DNA from: Parabacteroides sp. 52 | Lineage (GTDB): Bacteria; Bacteroidota; Bacteroidia; Bacteroidales; Tannerellaceae | Length of the DNA: 64,000 nucleotides | Assembly (NCBI RefSeq): GCF_010500925.1 | Contig: NZ_QVMG01000020.1 | Location: forward strand, 1 to 64,000 | Direction: 5' to 3' | In this document: positions 17,308 to 26,938 of the stretch, one piece after another | How positions within the stretch are numbered: position 1 is the first letter of the stretch | Layout of the letters: each line of letters begins with the position of its first letter | Notes under the pieces: generated by a model | Databases searched by the model: none | Told to the model about the DNA's origin: nothing | What the model saw: only the letters and a program-made list of their open reading frames with translations | Program-made: the position numbers and the translations under genes

Positions 17308-17916
17308 ATGCTCCTCAAAATCTACCCCGAAAACCCCCATCCCAAAGAGATACACAAGGTTGTTCAAACCTTGCAAGACGGAGGTTTGGTGATCTATCCC
17401 ACCGACACGGTATACGCCATCGGTTGCAATGCATTGAATGTGCGTGCCGTAGAGAAGATTTGTCAGATCAAAGGAGTGAATCCGCAAAAGAGCAACCTCT
17501 CCATTATCTGTTACGACCTTTCCAATATCAGCGCCTATGCAAAGGTCAGTAATACGGTTTTCAAGTTAATGAAAAAGAACCTACCCGGCCCTTTCACTTT
17601 TATCTTGCCAACCAGCAATGAGTTGCCTAAAATTTACAAAAACAAAAAAGAGGTAGGCATTCGCGTACCCGACAATGCCATCGTACGGGAGCTGGTCAAC
17701 GTCTTGGGCAATCCCCTGATGACCATGTCTATTCACGACGAAGATGATATTGTCGAATACTCCACCGACCCGGAACTCATCCACGAGAAATATGCGGATA
17801 GGGTCGACATCATCATCGACGGAGGATACGGAGGACTGGAAGCATCTACCGTTGTCGATTGCACAACAGACGCATGCGAGATTATCCGGCAAGGCAAAGG
17901 AGAACTTATTTGGTAA
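17308..17916 (+). CDS. YrdC/YciO/Sua5-family protein (probable threonylcarbamoyl-AMP synthase)
   Basis: A 202-residue single-domain YrdC-fold protein. Conserved pieces are GGLVIYPTDTVYAIGC (about 24-39), with the Pro-Thr-Asp-Thr motif, KSNLSIICYDL and LPGPFTFILP. YrdC/Sua5 enzymes make threonylcarbamoyl-AMP for the t6A modification of ANN-decoding tRNAs; YciO paralogs are close in sequence and their role is less settled. The motif order and RQGKGELIW end look more like YciO. It precedes the dGTPase gene by 10 bp. Confidence 0.85.
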   Translation: MLLKIYPENPHPKEIHKVVQTLQDGGLVIYPTDTVYAIGCNALNVRAVEKICQIKGVNPQKSNLSIICYDLSNISAYAKVSNTVFKLMKKNLPGPFTFILPTSNELPKIYKNKKEVGIRVPDNAIVRELVNVLGNPLMTMSIHDEDDIVEYSTDPELIHEKYADRVDIIIDGGYGGLEASTVVDCTTDACEIIRQGKGELIW

Positions 17917-17926
17917 AACAACACCT

Positions 17927-19255
17927 ATGAACTGGACACAACTACTTTCCGACAAACGTTTCGGCATGGAAGAATACAGCGATCGCAAGCATGACCGCTC
18001 CGATTTTCAACGGGATTACGACCGCCTGATCTTTTCATCCCCCTTCAGAAGATTACAGAACAAGACACAGGTATTTCCCCTTCCCGGATATATATTCGTA
18101 CACAACCGGTTGACCCACAGCCTGGAGGTATCTTGCGTAGGCCGTTCATTAGGAAACAATGTAGCCCGGGGATTAATGAAAAAATACCCTTCCGTCGAAG
18201 CCAATTTCATGGAGATAGGCTCTATCGTTTCCGCTGCCTGCCTGGCACATGACATGGGAAACCCTCCTTTCGGGCACTCCGGTGAACGGGTTATTGCCGC
18301 CTTCTTCTCGGAAGGAGGAGGGGGAGTGAAATGGGAAAACGATGTACGTAAAGAAGGAGGACGCTGGGAAGACTTCGTGCATTTCGAAGGGAATGCCAAT
18401 GCCTTGCGCCTGCTCACCCATCAATTTATCGGACGCCGGAAAGGGGGATTCGCCCTTACCTACAGCACCCTGGCCTCTATCATCAAATACCCCTACTCCT
18501 CTATCCATTCCGGCAAAAAAGGCAAATTCGGCTTTTTCCAGACAGAAGAGGAGACCTACCTGAAGATCGCTACGGAATTAGGCATATGCAAAGACCCTTT
18601 CCATCCGGAGAAGTTCGCCCGCTACCCCCTGGTGTATCTCGTAGAAGCCGCCGACGACATCTGTTATCAGATCATGGATATCGAAGATGCCTGCAAACTC
18701 CATATCCTCACCACAGACGAAGCACTCTGCCTCCTGTTGGGATTTTTCGAAGGCGAAAAACAAGAACGCATGACGCGCATCATGAAAATGGTGAACGACA
18801 CCAACGAACAGATCGCCTATTTACGTTCTTCCATTATCGGTTTATTGGTAGAAGAATGTTCACGGGTCTTTCTTGAAAACGAAGAAGGTATATTGAACGG
18901 TACCTATTGCAGCCCACTTATCCAGCAAATAGCCGACCCGGCAAAGAAAGCCTACGAAGCCTGTTCAGCCGTTGCTTTCAAAAAGATCTACCGCGCCAAA
19001 GAAGTAGTAGATGTCGAACTCGCCGGTCATCATATTTTCAGCCGTTTAATCAATCTCTTAACCGAAGCTCTGACCAATCAGGACCAGGCATACAGCAAAC
19101 TCCTGTTGCAACGTATACCGGAGCAATACGACACCCAGGCCACTACCACCTACGGTAAAATTCAATGCGTATTGGATTATATCTCCGGCATGACCGATGT
19201 ATATGCCCTTGATTTATACCGCAAAATCACCGGCATGAGCCTGCCGGCCGTCTGA
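17927..19255 (+). CDS. dgt: Deoxyguanosinetriphosphate triphosphohydrolase
   Basis: A 442-residue HD-domain dGTPase that splits dGTP into deoxyguanosine and triphosphate, or a related dNTPase. The N-terminal SPFRRLQNKTQVFPLP and HNRLTHSLEVSCVGR supply the first metal-binding His. The HD pair is in CLAHDMGNPPFGHSGE, and YLVEAADDICYQIMDIEDA holds the last Asp. The frame is open from 17744, but the extra residues are a shadow of the overlapping YrdC gene; the ATG at 17927 gives the conserved MNWTQLLSDKRFG start. Confidence 0.92.
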   Translation: MNWTQLLSDKRFGMEEYSDRKHDRSDFQRDYDRLIFSSPFRRLQNKTQVFPLPGYIFVHNRLTHSLEVSCVGRSLGNNVARGLMKKYPSVEANFMEIGSIVSAACLAHDMGNPPFGHSGERVIAAFFSEGGGGVKWENDVRKEGGRWEDFVHFEGNANALRLLTHQFIGRRKGGFALTYSTLASIIKYPYSSIHSGKKGKFGFFQTEEETYLKIATELGICKDPFHPEKFARYPLVYLVEAADDICYQIMDIEDACKLHILTTDEALCLLLGFFEGEKQERMTRIMKMVNDTNEQIAYLRSSIIGLLVEECSRVFLENEEGILNGTYCSPLIQQIADPAKKAYEACSAVAFKKIYRAKEVVDVELAGHHIFSRLINLLTEALTNQDQAYSKLLLQRIPEQYDTQATTTYGKIQCVLDYISGMTDVYALDLYRKITGMSLPAV

Positions 19256-19459
19256 TTCAAGACTCTGAAAAAACGGATTTTCCCCTAAATCAAGCTCCGG
19301 ATAGAGAAAAAATTCAAAAAAAACGTCACTTTTTTTCCAAAACCTCATTCGCGCAATTATTAAAAGAATGAGTAGAATTCATGCGCCCTCCAAGAAGTTC
19401 AAGGTCCCGAAACATGCTTTCTAACATCTGTCAAAACATTCCGTTAAATTCATTTTTCG

Positions 19460-19500
19460 GGAAAAATTTTTCCTATTTACATTACTTTTAAATATCTTTG
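19460..19500 (+). promoter_or_regulatory. Promoter region of the fimbrial locus
   Basis: A TATCTTTG box (19493-19500) is preceded 19 bp upstream by a perfect 14-bp palindrome GGAAAAATTTTTCC (19460-19473), which sits where a TTTG element is expected. The palindrome could be an operator; this is inference. No inverted repeats that would mark an invertible promoter were seen around it. Confidence 0.55.
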
Positions 19501-19533
19501 TCCCTTGTAATTCAAGTTTTAAGCACAAGTCCA

Positions 19534-20937
19534 TTGATTAAAGTACAAGGAAATAACTTAACGTTAAACAAAAAGATAAACCTTTCTAGCTTCCAGTTTT
19601 TGCGATTATGCTGGAGTATAAGCATTTTAATATGGGGGTTTATTTCAGCCGTAGAGCCTCTCAGAGCCTCAACGACTGCTTCAGGCGATGCCTTTATGGA
19701 AGTCTCCCTCAACATAGAGACAGACAAGGAGTTCGCTCCCGACAGCACATTGGCAAAAACAGTCCGTATCTACTTCCGGGTAAACCGGGCAAATGTAGAA
19801 AGGGATTATATGGATAATGCCGATGCTTTGGATGTGATCGACCAGGTCTTTGTGGGTAATTTGTTGGATAATGACGACTTTATCGTCATAACCGGTAAAG
19901 CCTCCCCGGAAGGAAACTGGAAAAACAATCAACGCTTGGCCACAGAAAGGGCGCTTGCACTCAAAAACTACATCCAACAAAAGTACACATCCATCAAAGA
20001 CAACCAGATTGTTATCTTCCCTGGGGGAGAAGACTGGGACGGTCTTTTAGAAAGGGTTGAGAACGACACCGATATACCCGGACGCGAGGAGTTGCTCCAG
20101 TTACTCCGCAGCGACCTTAACCGGGAGAATCAGAAAGTCAGGATGCAAACAATCAACAACGGGAAGACATACGCCTACCTGTTGACCCATATATTACCCT
20201 ATCTGCGGGGCAATGTATCCGGTACCATCTATTCCAAAAAAGAAGTGATAGAAACGATTAAAACAGATACCGTAGAATTGCTGCGTATCGATACCGTTTT
20301 TATTGAAAGAGAGGTTGTGCGTATCGACACGGTCTATCCCAAAGACACCATCCCATACCGGAAGCCATTTGTTATGGCCTTCAAAAACAATATGATCTAC
20401 GACCTCGGATTATTACCCAACCTGAGTGTAGAGATTCCTTTCGGACGCAACTACCGCTGGTCGGTAGCGATCGAAGGAAACTGGTCGTGGTGGGACACCG
20501 GTGCCAGTAAATACAATTACCACCGCATTCAGATGGCCGGTCTGGAACTGCGTCATTGGTTCGGTAACAAAAAAGGCAATCCGTTGAACGGCTGGTATGT
20601 GGGGGCCTACGGTTACGGGGGCGACTACGATATCCGCCTCTTCGCCAAAAAGAACAGCGACGTCGGGCAACAAAGCCTCTGGACTTATTCCGGCGGACTC
20701 ACCTTCGGCTATGCGGTTCCTATTGGACGACGGCTCAACCTGGAGTTCGGTATAGGTGCCGGATATATCGGTGGCAAATATAAAAAATACGATGTAAGCG
20801 ATTGCGCCGAAGGGGTCTTCCCTATATTGGGCTCTTACGAACGCAGTTATTTCGGTCTGACCAAAGGCGGTATCTCCTTGGTATGGCAGATTGGCAATAG
20901 ACCAAACATAAAGAACAGAAAGGGGGCCACACGATGA
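19534..20937 (+). CDS. DUF3575 outer-membrane protein with OmpA-like domain, fimbrial locus
   Basis: About 467 residues. After a hydrophobic export segment (around LCWSISILIWGFISA) comes an OmpA-like fold with the GKASPEGNWKNNQRLATERA pattern that resembles the peptidoglycan-binding helix of OmpA. The C-terminal half (about 290-467) is a DUF3575 beta-barrel-like domain ending in alternating aromatic strands. DUF3575 proteins commonly head Bacteroidetes fimbrillin loci, so an anchoring or assembly role is likely. The start is uncertain: the frame is open from TTG at 19498, which lies inside the promoter box, and no ATG precedes the mature domain. TTG at 19534 is my choice. Confidence 0.8.
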   Translation: MIKVQGNNLTLNKKINLSSFQFLRLCWSISILIWGFISAVEPLRASTTASGDAFMEVSLNIETDKEFAPDSTLAKTVRIYFRVNRANVERDYMDNADALDVIDQVFVGNLLDNDDFIVITGKASPEGNWKNNQRLATERALALKNYIQQKYTSIKDNQIVIFPGGEDWDGLLERVENDTDIPGREELLQLLRSDLNRENQKVRMQTINNGKTYAYLLTHILPYLRGNVSGTIYSKKEVIETIKTDTVELLRIDTVFIEREVVRIDTVYPKDTIPYRKPFVMAFKNNMIYDLGLLPNLSVEIPFGRNYRWSVAIEGNWSWWDTGASKYNYHRIQMAGLELRHWFGNKKGNPLNGWYVGAYGYGGDYDIRLFAKKNSDVGQQSLWTYSGGLTFGYAVPIGRRLNLEFGIGAGYIGGKYKKYDVSDCAEGVFPILGSYERSYFGLTKGGISLVWQIGNRPNIKNRKGATR

Positions 20938-21977
20938 TGAACAAATTATTCTATAACCTCCTTCTCTTAATAGGGGCTGTTGTCTCCCTTGTTTCTTGTA
21001 CCCATAAAGAACTGAGCGAGGATGATCTTTGTGATTTAGGCGACTTCCCTATCAAGGTAGTCGTCGAATGGGACGATCCTGCGACACAGGCACGCTCGAT
21101 GCGTATCAACCTCTTCTCGCAAACCGAAGGGGTAAACGACTACGGCCGTGACGAAGTACCCCCTCCCGGTGTCAAATATATTTATTTGCACAGCGGAGCG
21201 AGTTACCGTCCTTACTGTTACGACTACAATGCTTCGAACATCTATTTCCGCAACGAGCAGGACATGGTCACCTTCGAAGCCTATTTCGCTGGCTTGTCCC
21301 GGGCAACTTACGAGAAGTATGTCTCTGTACCGACCAAAGGCGAATCGACAGTCAATGCCCCCGACGGTGGTGAGTTCTATATGCACGCCTGGACCGGCAA
21401 CTTCGATGTCAAGGTCAACAGCCAGGAAGAGCAGATACTGCCCTTCCAACCCAAGAATATCCTCCGCCAGTTTACCTACCGGGTGAACCGTATCGGGGGA
21501 TGGGAAAACATTAAAGATGCCCGCGGTGCCTGCTCGGGGATGGCTGCCATTTATCTCTTCTACACCAACGAACCGACGGATCTCCGTTCGACCATGTTGT
21601 TCGGCAACGTAAAAGTAGGATACGACAGTGAAAATGAATATGGATACCTCGAAGGCGAATTTTACACCTTCGGGCCCAAGGAGCCTTACGAAAACTGGTT
21701 TACCATGGAGCTCTATTCCAAGAAAAACACCTATTATACTGCCTCGTGGAACGTATCCGACCAGGTACAGGAATCGATGGATGACCGACCGGCCAAACTG
21801 GCACGCGACGGCTACGATATACTCATCGACAACAACCCGGACGACGGCATTCCCGATGTCGACCCAACGGACCCGACAGACCCGACAGATCCTTCGAATC
21901 CGGAGTATCCGGGAAATGGCGGTTTCATTATCGGCGTTGGCGATTGGGGAGATGAAGTCATTATCGAGCTCAAATAA
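20934..21977 (+). CDS. DUF5119-type fimbrial lipoprotein
   Basis: A 347-residue lipoprotein with the lipobox LVSC, acylated Cys at residue 22. The body resembles the DUF5119/fimbrillin-associated proteins that follow DUF3575 genes: two beta-rich halves, then a low-complexity DPTDPTDPTDP linker (about 311-326) and a short final strand ending GVGDWGDEVIIELK. The final strand is reminiscent of the GDW motif of the fimbrillins, which may act as a donor strand; this is inference. It overlaps the DUF3575 gene by 4 bp (ATGA), so the two are translationally coupled. Confidence 0.8.
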   Translation: MMNKLFYNLLLLIGAVVSLVSCTHKELSEDDLCDLGDFPIKVVVEWDDPATQARSMRINLFSQTEGVNDYGRDEVPPPGVKYIYLHSGASYRPYCYDYNASNIYFRNEQDMVTFEAYFAGLSRATYEKYVSVPTKGESTVNAPDGGEFYMHAWTGNFDVKVNSQEEQILPFQPKNILRQFTYRVNRIGGWENIKDARGACSGMAAIYLFYTNEPTDLRSTMLFGNVKVGYDSENEYGYLEGEFYTFGPKEPYENWFTMELYSKKNTYYTASWNVSDQVQESMDDRPAKLARDGYDILIDNNPDDGIPDVDPTDPTDPTDPSNPEYPGNGGFIIGVGDWGDEVIIELK

Positions 21978-22068
21978 TACGTATACACGCTATAATAGAT
22001 TGAAAAAAGTAAACAATTAAAAAAGAGAATAAATCAACAAATAAGTAAACACTTTAATTATTTTAAAC

Positions 22069-23706
22069 ATGAGAAAATTCTTATTTATGGCAGCTATAGC
22101 CGCCTTAGTGCTGAGTTCCTGTTCGGAAGATAAGGAGATCGGTAAAATAGAAGAGAGAGGTAGCGAAATCGCTTTCCGCACCTTTATTGACAAAGGAGTC
22201 AATCCGCGTGCCACAGTAACCGATGGAACCAATATCCTTGGTTTCACAGTAACCGCTTGGTGGGATAAAAAAGCTACACCAGGAAGTCCTGCTATCGGAA
22301 GTTCAAATCCAGACGAGGGTGGATACCTATTCAACGCGTACGATATCACACGTCGCGAAGCAGGTATAGCCGACTGGAATTACGATCCTAAACTTTATTG
22401 GCCTACAAAAGGCTCCGGCGTTTATTTTTACGCCTATAGCCCGGCATCGTCCAAGAATGTAACAAAGACCAAAGGTCTCTACAACTACGAGGGGAATGTT
22501 CTCGAATACACCGTGCCTGACCCAAGCAGAAATGAAGCGCAGGAAGATTTCCTGTTGGCTAAGACAGATGCTTTAGAAGGCAAAACAACTTCCGTTGTCC
22601 ACTTGAACTTTGCCCACGCTCTTTCGCGTGCGACATTCAGTGCTAAAAAGACTTCAGATCTTACGTATCTGATTAAAAGCGTTGAAATGATGGATCTCTT
22701 TAAAACCGGAGAAATCGATTTGAAACAGATTCCAACATCTGCTTCATTTACCTACAACGGATCAACCGTCTATTGGGATCCCCAAGGTACTAAAGGAAGT
22801 ATCTCTGTTGATTTAGGAGAATCCCCGGTATATGTACAAAAAGACGAATATCATTCAATCCTGGGCCCGACAAACGCCCTGATGGTGCTGCCGCAAGAAA
22901 CCACGCTTGGCGTGCCGAGTACACAAGACGGTTTCTTGGTGAAAGTACTTTACAAAGCCTATGTCGATGTGGATGATGCCGGCACCTATTATGCCGGAAA
23001 ACCAGGAAAAGAAGACGATAAGTATAAAACGGTTTATTTTAAAGTTCCCGGCCACGTTTTCGAAATCGGCCGTCAATACAACTTCGCCCTTACCTTCGGT
23101 ACCGACGCAGGTGGTGAGATTAAATTCGATGTAAGTGTAGGCGATTGGAGCGATGCAATTCAGTCAGATCTTCCGGAGGTTACTAATTATTGGAATGCCG
23201 GTCTTATAAGTCACCAATTGGCAATAAAAGCCAACGCGGATTACCTAAATACAGGTGTCACCATGGCTCAAATGCTCATTGTTACTGAATTATCCCTCAA
23301 CACGCCTCAGACAAGTTATCTGAAAGGCCTTGAGTATTTTAGAAATCTCAATAAGCTTACCATTGAGGGTACTTCAGGCAGTATCGATCTAGATCTATCT
23401 GGGCTGCCTATCACTACTCTTTATTTGAAAAATGACGCAAAGTTATCTACGCTCAATTTGTCCAATAACAAGAAACAAATGACAATTGATATACCGTTAA
23501 AAGGTACAAATGACAATAAGATCAAAATAGATAATTTGATACTTTGGGATGACTGGACTCCAACAATCGAGGACGATAAAGCCTACAAAGTCAAAACCAA
23601 TACCCACGGAGACGGCAGTAAATTTGGTTATATCCAAGTGAACCAAATCAATGGAGATGACACAAAAGCGATTCCAGATACTCGTTTTAATCAGTTTTGG
23701 AAATAA
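22069..23706 (+). CDS. Fimbrillin-family lipoprotein with C-terminal leucine-rich segment
   Basis: A 545-residue Mfa-like fimbrillin. Lipobox LSSC places the lipid on Cys18. The fimbrillin region (about 20-370) carries YAYSPASSKNVTK, VHLNFAHALSRATF and the closing FEIGRQYNFALTF...VGDW strand. Residues about 400-480 are a leucine-rich segment (GLEYFRNLNKLTIEG, LPITTLYLKNDAKLSTLNLSNN). Fimbrillins polymerise into surface fibres after proteolytic removal of the N-terminal segment; adhesive leucine-rich ends suggest a tip or accessory subunit. It is a paralog of the next gene. Confidence 0.85.
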   Translation: MRKFLFMAAIAALVLSSCSEDKEIGKIEERGSEIAFRTFIDKGVNPRATVTDGTNILGFTVTAWWDKKATPGSPAIGSSNPDEGGYLFNAYDITRREAGIADWNYDPKLYWPTKGSGVYFYAYSPASSKNVTKTKGLYNYEGNVLEYTVPDPSRNEAQEDFLLAKTDALEGKTTSVVHLNFAHALSRATFSAKKTSDLTYLIKSVEMMDLFKTGEIDLKQIPTSASFTYNGSTVYWDPQGTKGSISVDLGESPVYVQKDEYHSILGPTNALMVLPQETTLGVPSTQDGFLVKVLYKAYVDVDDAGTYYAGKPGKEDDKYKTVYFKVPGHVFEIGRQYNFALTFGTDAGGEIKFDVSVGDWSDAIQSDLPEVTNYWNAGLISHQLAIKANADYLNTGVTMAQMLIVTELSLNTPQTSYLKGLEYFRNLNKLTIEGTSGSIDLDLSGLPITTLYLKNDAKLSTLNLSNNKKQMTIDIPLKGTNDNKIKIDNLILWDDWTPTIEDDKAYKVKTNTHGDGSKFGYIQVNQINGDDTKAIPDTRFNQFWK

Positions 23707-23763
23707 AAACCTTGTTGCGACAAGTTAATTTAGGATTATAATAAAAAGTTTAAACTATCAAAT

Positions 23764-25857
23764 ATGAAAAAGTTTGTATTAATAGCTGTTACAACTGCTT
23801 TGGCACTAAGCTCCTGCTCCAACGACCAGGAGTTCGACAGCATCCAAACAAAAAATAAAGAGATCGATTTTCGCTCTTTTATAGATAAAGGCACCCAATC
23901 GCGTGCCACAGTAACCACAGGAGAAAATATCCTCGGCTTTACAGTAACCGGCTGGTGGGATAGGACTGGCAACAATGATATTACAAATGCCGCTAATGCC
24001 GGAGACGAATACCTGTTTAACGCCTTTGATATCAACCGTCGGGAAGAGGGTGTTGGTACATGGAGTTATTCGCCCAAACGTTACTGGCCAGCAGCCGATA
24101 TCATCGAAGGCGGCATTTCTTTCTTCGCCTATAGCCCGGCATCGTCCAAGAATGTAACAAAGGACAATGGTCTCTACAACTACAAAGGTAATGAACTCGA
24201 ATACACCGTGCCTGATCCTAGTAGAACAGAAGCACAGGAAGACTTCTTATTGGCTCGGACTGGAGCGTTGAAGACTGATGAACCGGTTGAACTGAACTTC
24301 GCCCATGCCCTTTCACGCGTACGATTCTTCGCACGTACCACGCAGACAAACCTGACCTATGTGGTTGGCGGTGTCGAAATGATAGGGCTACAAAAAACAG
24401 GTAGGATCAATATGGAAAATATTCCTGACAAGGGTATTTTCTCCTATAACGACGTTTCTACTACATCCACCCCGGTTATACATTGGACCCCCACAGGGAC
24501 TACAAGTGACTTAGGTATTGATATAGGTGAATCTCCGATAAATCTGTTGGGTACCAGTGGTTCAAAGTATCATTCACTGCAAGGCGAAACCAATGCATTG
24601 ATGGTATTGCCGCAAAAGATTAACAACTTCCAGATCAAGGTATACTATAAAGCCTACCTGAACAATCCGGAAGGCACCTATTTCGCCGGCTCGAAAGATA
24701 AATATGAAGAACGCAGTTTCACGGTTACCGACAATCTGCGTAATGGAGATTTTCCTTTCGAAATCGGACGTCAGTACAACTTCTGCCTTCAATTTGGGGA
24801 TGAGGTAGGTGATGAGATCACATTCTCTGTTGAAGTAGGTGACTGGACGGATAATGCGCCTATCTACACACCGGAACTGACGGATTATTCTTCGTTGATA
24901 AGTGATGATTTCAAAAGCACCAACACTTCTGTTATTAGTTTTGTGGATGCAAAAGGGAATACTCTTTCTCCTGCTCTTCTGTTAGATAGCGACGGGAACA
25001 CAAAAATAAGCAAAGAGGAACTCCGGGCAGTGGTTGGAATAATAGTTTCAAAAGAAAATTTTGATTTTAAAGGTCTTGAGTATTTCGAAAACTTAGAATT
25101 TCTTGAAACTAACAAGAATATGACAAATATAGATGCATCCAAAAACGCAAAACTTACAGTAGCTAAGTTTTATGGTAATAGTACATTGGGCACAGTAAAT
25201 CTTTCCAATACTGCGTTGGAAACAATAAATTTCGGGACGCCTACTTTTGAGAATCTGAATCTATCCAATACAAAGATCAAAGGTTATGGAAGTTCTGGAG
25301 AGGAAATAAATTTGGGTGCAGCCACCGTTACAGGTACATTAAATCTGTCGAATTGTGGATTGACTACAATAACGACAATGCCTACTGATGCAGCCAAAGT
25401 CCCAGCAATGCTTGATCTGTCGCATAATAATTTTGGCAAATGTACCATTCCGGATTGTCAATTAAACACCTTGGATATATCCAACAATCCGTCCCTGACT
25501 GATTTGATCTTTAAACCGAAGGTAGCGGCGAGCAGCGAGGCGCTAGGTAGCAAGATCAAAATAGAAAAGGTAATCGCAACAGGAAATAAATCTTTAAAGA
25601 CAGTTATATTTGAGAATACAAATTATAATGGTATCTATCTAAAAGAAGTGGATATACGTGATAGTCAATATCTCGAAAAGTTTGATGTGCGCTTCTCCGT
25701 AGTAGACAAATTGATCGTCTGGAAAGGATATACATGGACCGAAATAAATCCTATAATACAGACGGCTAACAGTTCTGGCAGAGGTAAAATTAACGGAATA
25801 TATGCAGGTGAGACACTGCTTGGAAGATCGGATGGCGGCACGAATTCAAAAAATTAA
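23764..25857 (+). CDS. Fimbrillin-family lipoprotein with long leucine-rich C-terminus and EF-hand-like loop
   Basis: A 697-residue relative of the preceding gene, with lipobox LSSC and the same FAYSPASSKNVTK, VPDPSRTEAQEDFLLA and FEIGRQYNFCLQFG segments. After the fimbrillin region (to about 375) residues 408-419 (DSDGNTKISKEE) look like an EF-hand-type calcium loop. Then follow about ten short leucine-rich units (about 430-600) built on xLxLSNTxL patterns. The C-terminal part is about 150 residues longer than in its paralog. A ligand-binding tip adhesin is a fair inference; the calcium site is only a sequence resemblance. Confidence 0.83.
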   Translation: MKKFVLIAVTTALALSSCSNDQEFDSIQTKNKEIDFRSFIDKGTQSRATVTTGENILGFTVTGWWDRTGNNDITNAANAGDEYLFNAFDINRREEGVGTWSYSPKRYWPAADIIEGGISFFAYSPASSKNVTKDNGLYNYKGNELEYTVPDPSRTEAQEDFLLARTGALKTDEPVELNFAHALSRVRFFARTTQTNLTYVVGGVEMIGLQKTGRINMENIPDKGIFSYNDVSTTSTPVIHWTPTGTTSDLGIDIGESPINLLGTSGSKYHSLQGETNALMVLPQKINNFQIKVYYKAYLNNPEGTYFAGSKDKYEERSFTVTDNLRNGDFPFEIGRQYNFCLQFGDEVGDEITFSVEVGDWTDNAPIYTPELTDYSSLISDDFKSTNTSVISFVDAKGNTLSPALLLDSDGNTKISKEELRAVVGIIVSKENFDFKGLEYFENLEFLETNKNMTNIDASKNAKLTVAKFYGNSTLGTVNLSNTALETINFGTPTFENLNLSNTKIKGYGSSGEEINLGAATVTGTLNLSNCGLTTITTMPTDAAKVPAMLDLSHNNFGKCTIPDCQLNTLDISNNPSLTDLIFKPKVAASSEALGSKIKIEKVIATGNKSLKTVIFENTNYNGIYLKEVDIRDSQYLEKFDVRFSVVDKLIVWKGYTWTEINPIIQTANSSGRGKINGIYAGETLLGRSDGGTNSKN

Positions 25858-25902
25858 TAATTCCGTAAATATGGTATAAAAACCATATAATCAACACACA
25901 AG

Positions 25903-25930
25903 CCGGAAGGGGTTGAATGTCCCCTTCCGG
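25903..25930. promoter_or_regulatory. GC-rich hairpin between fimbrillin genes
   Basis: CCGGAAGGGG (25903-25912) pairs perfectly with CCCCTTCCGG (25921-25930) over an 8-base loop. Smaller hairpins flank it (ATGGT/ACCAT near 25871-25886 and AAGGCC/GGCCTT near 25940-25959). There is no T-run, so it may limit or stabilise the transcript rather than end it. Confidence 0.6.
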
Positions 25931-25972
25931 TTACAAAGAAAGGCCGGATAAAAAGGCCTTATAGCAAACAAA

Positions 25973-26938
25973 ATGAAAAAGAGAATCCATACAATACTTA
26001 TCTTTCTTGCGGCAGTAGCCCTGTGTACCGGCTGCTCCAACGAGATAGAGAGCGACATCCCCGGTTCAGGGCAGGCGATTGACTTCGCGTGCGGCATCCT
26101 GCAGTCGCGTGCCGAAGAGACGACTTTCGAGACGATCGAGTCGTTCCGGGTATCGGCCGTCTGGGTAAAAAACGGGAGCGAACAACTGACACTGATGGAC
26201 GGACAGTTTGTTGAAAAGAGAGAGAATCAGTGGACATACTCTCCTGTCATGTATATGCCTACATATGGCACCGTCGACTTTTTTGCGTATAGCCCGGCAC
26301 AGACGTCGGTTAGCAATTTCAAGATCGACGAGAACAACAACAACGAGGTTTCTTTCACGTATAAGGTAAATACCGACCCGTTCAAACAACATGACTTCAT
26401 GGTGGCAGAAGCCGTTGGGCAGACCTCCACCCCTGTGAGATTGGATTTTCAACATATGCTTTCTTCCGTAAAGGTTGAGGCGCAAAGTACTTCGGCAGAT
26501 TATTCGTTTCTTGTGTGGAAGGTCGCATTAACCGATATCTACAGCGAAGGAATCCTCACGGGTACCACTTCGGGCAACCCCAAAAATACCGTATGGACCT
26601 GGGGTTCATTGAGTGATAGTGATGAGGAATATGTAGTCTACGAAAGTTCCGGTAGTCCTATCTTGATAGGTCCGACTCCCACGCCAGTATCCGACCCCCG
26701 CCTGGGATCCTTTATGCTCCTGCCACAGACACTTACGGGAGATGTAAAAGTGACATATAGTACAGTGAACAACAGTACCGGAGTTGTAGAGAGTTCAACC
26801 AATGAACTGACTTTCTCTTTGGGTGATACCCAATTAGATAGAAACAGAAAATACACCTTTTGCCTCCAACTCTCACACGGCGGCACTCGCTCTTCTATAC
26901 CGGCCTCTTCGGCCAGCCTGGAGGTTATTACGGAATAA
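25973..26938 (+). CDS. Short fimbrillin-family lipoprotein
   Basis: A 321-residue fimbrillin-like lipoprotein with lipobox CTGC. It shares with its neighbours DFFAYSPAQTSV, VRLDFQHMLSSVKVEA and the closing LDRNRKYTFCLQL segment, but has no leucine-rich tail and ends soon after that strand. It is probably another subunit of the same fibre. Its stop codon is followed at once by the left end of the MITE-like element at 26939, which may have trimmed or replaced the original 3' end. Confidence 0.82.
   Translation: MKKRIHTILIFLAAVALCTGCSNEIESDIPGSGQAIDFACGILQSRAEETTFETIESFRVSAVWVKNGSEQLTLMDGQFVEKRENQWTYSPVMYMPTYGTVDFFAYSPAQTSVSNFKIDENNNNEVSFTYKVNTDPFKQHDFMVAEAVGQTSTPVRLDFQHMLSSVKVEAQSTSADYSFLVWKVALTDIYSEGILTGTTSGNPKNTVWTWGSLSDSDEEYVVYESSGSPILIGPTPTPVSDPRLGSFMLLPQTLTGDVKVTYSTVNNSTGVVESSTNELTFSLGDTQLDRNRKYTFCLQLSHGGTRSSIPASSASLEVITE

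Noticed and set aside
19498-19533. TTG at 19498 as start of the DUF3575 gene
   Set aside because: It lies inside the TATCTTTG promoter box, so it would not be in the transcript.
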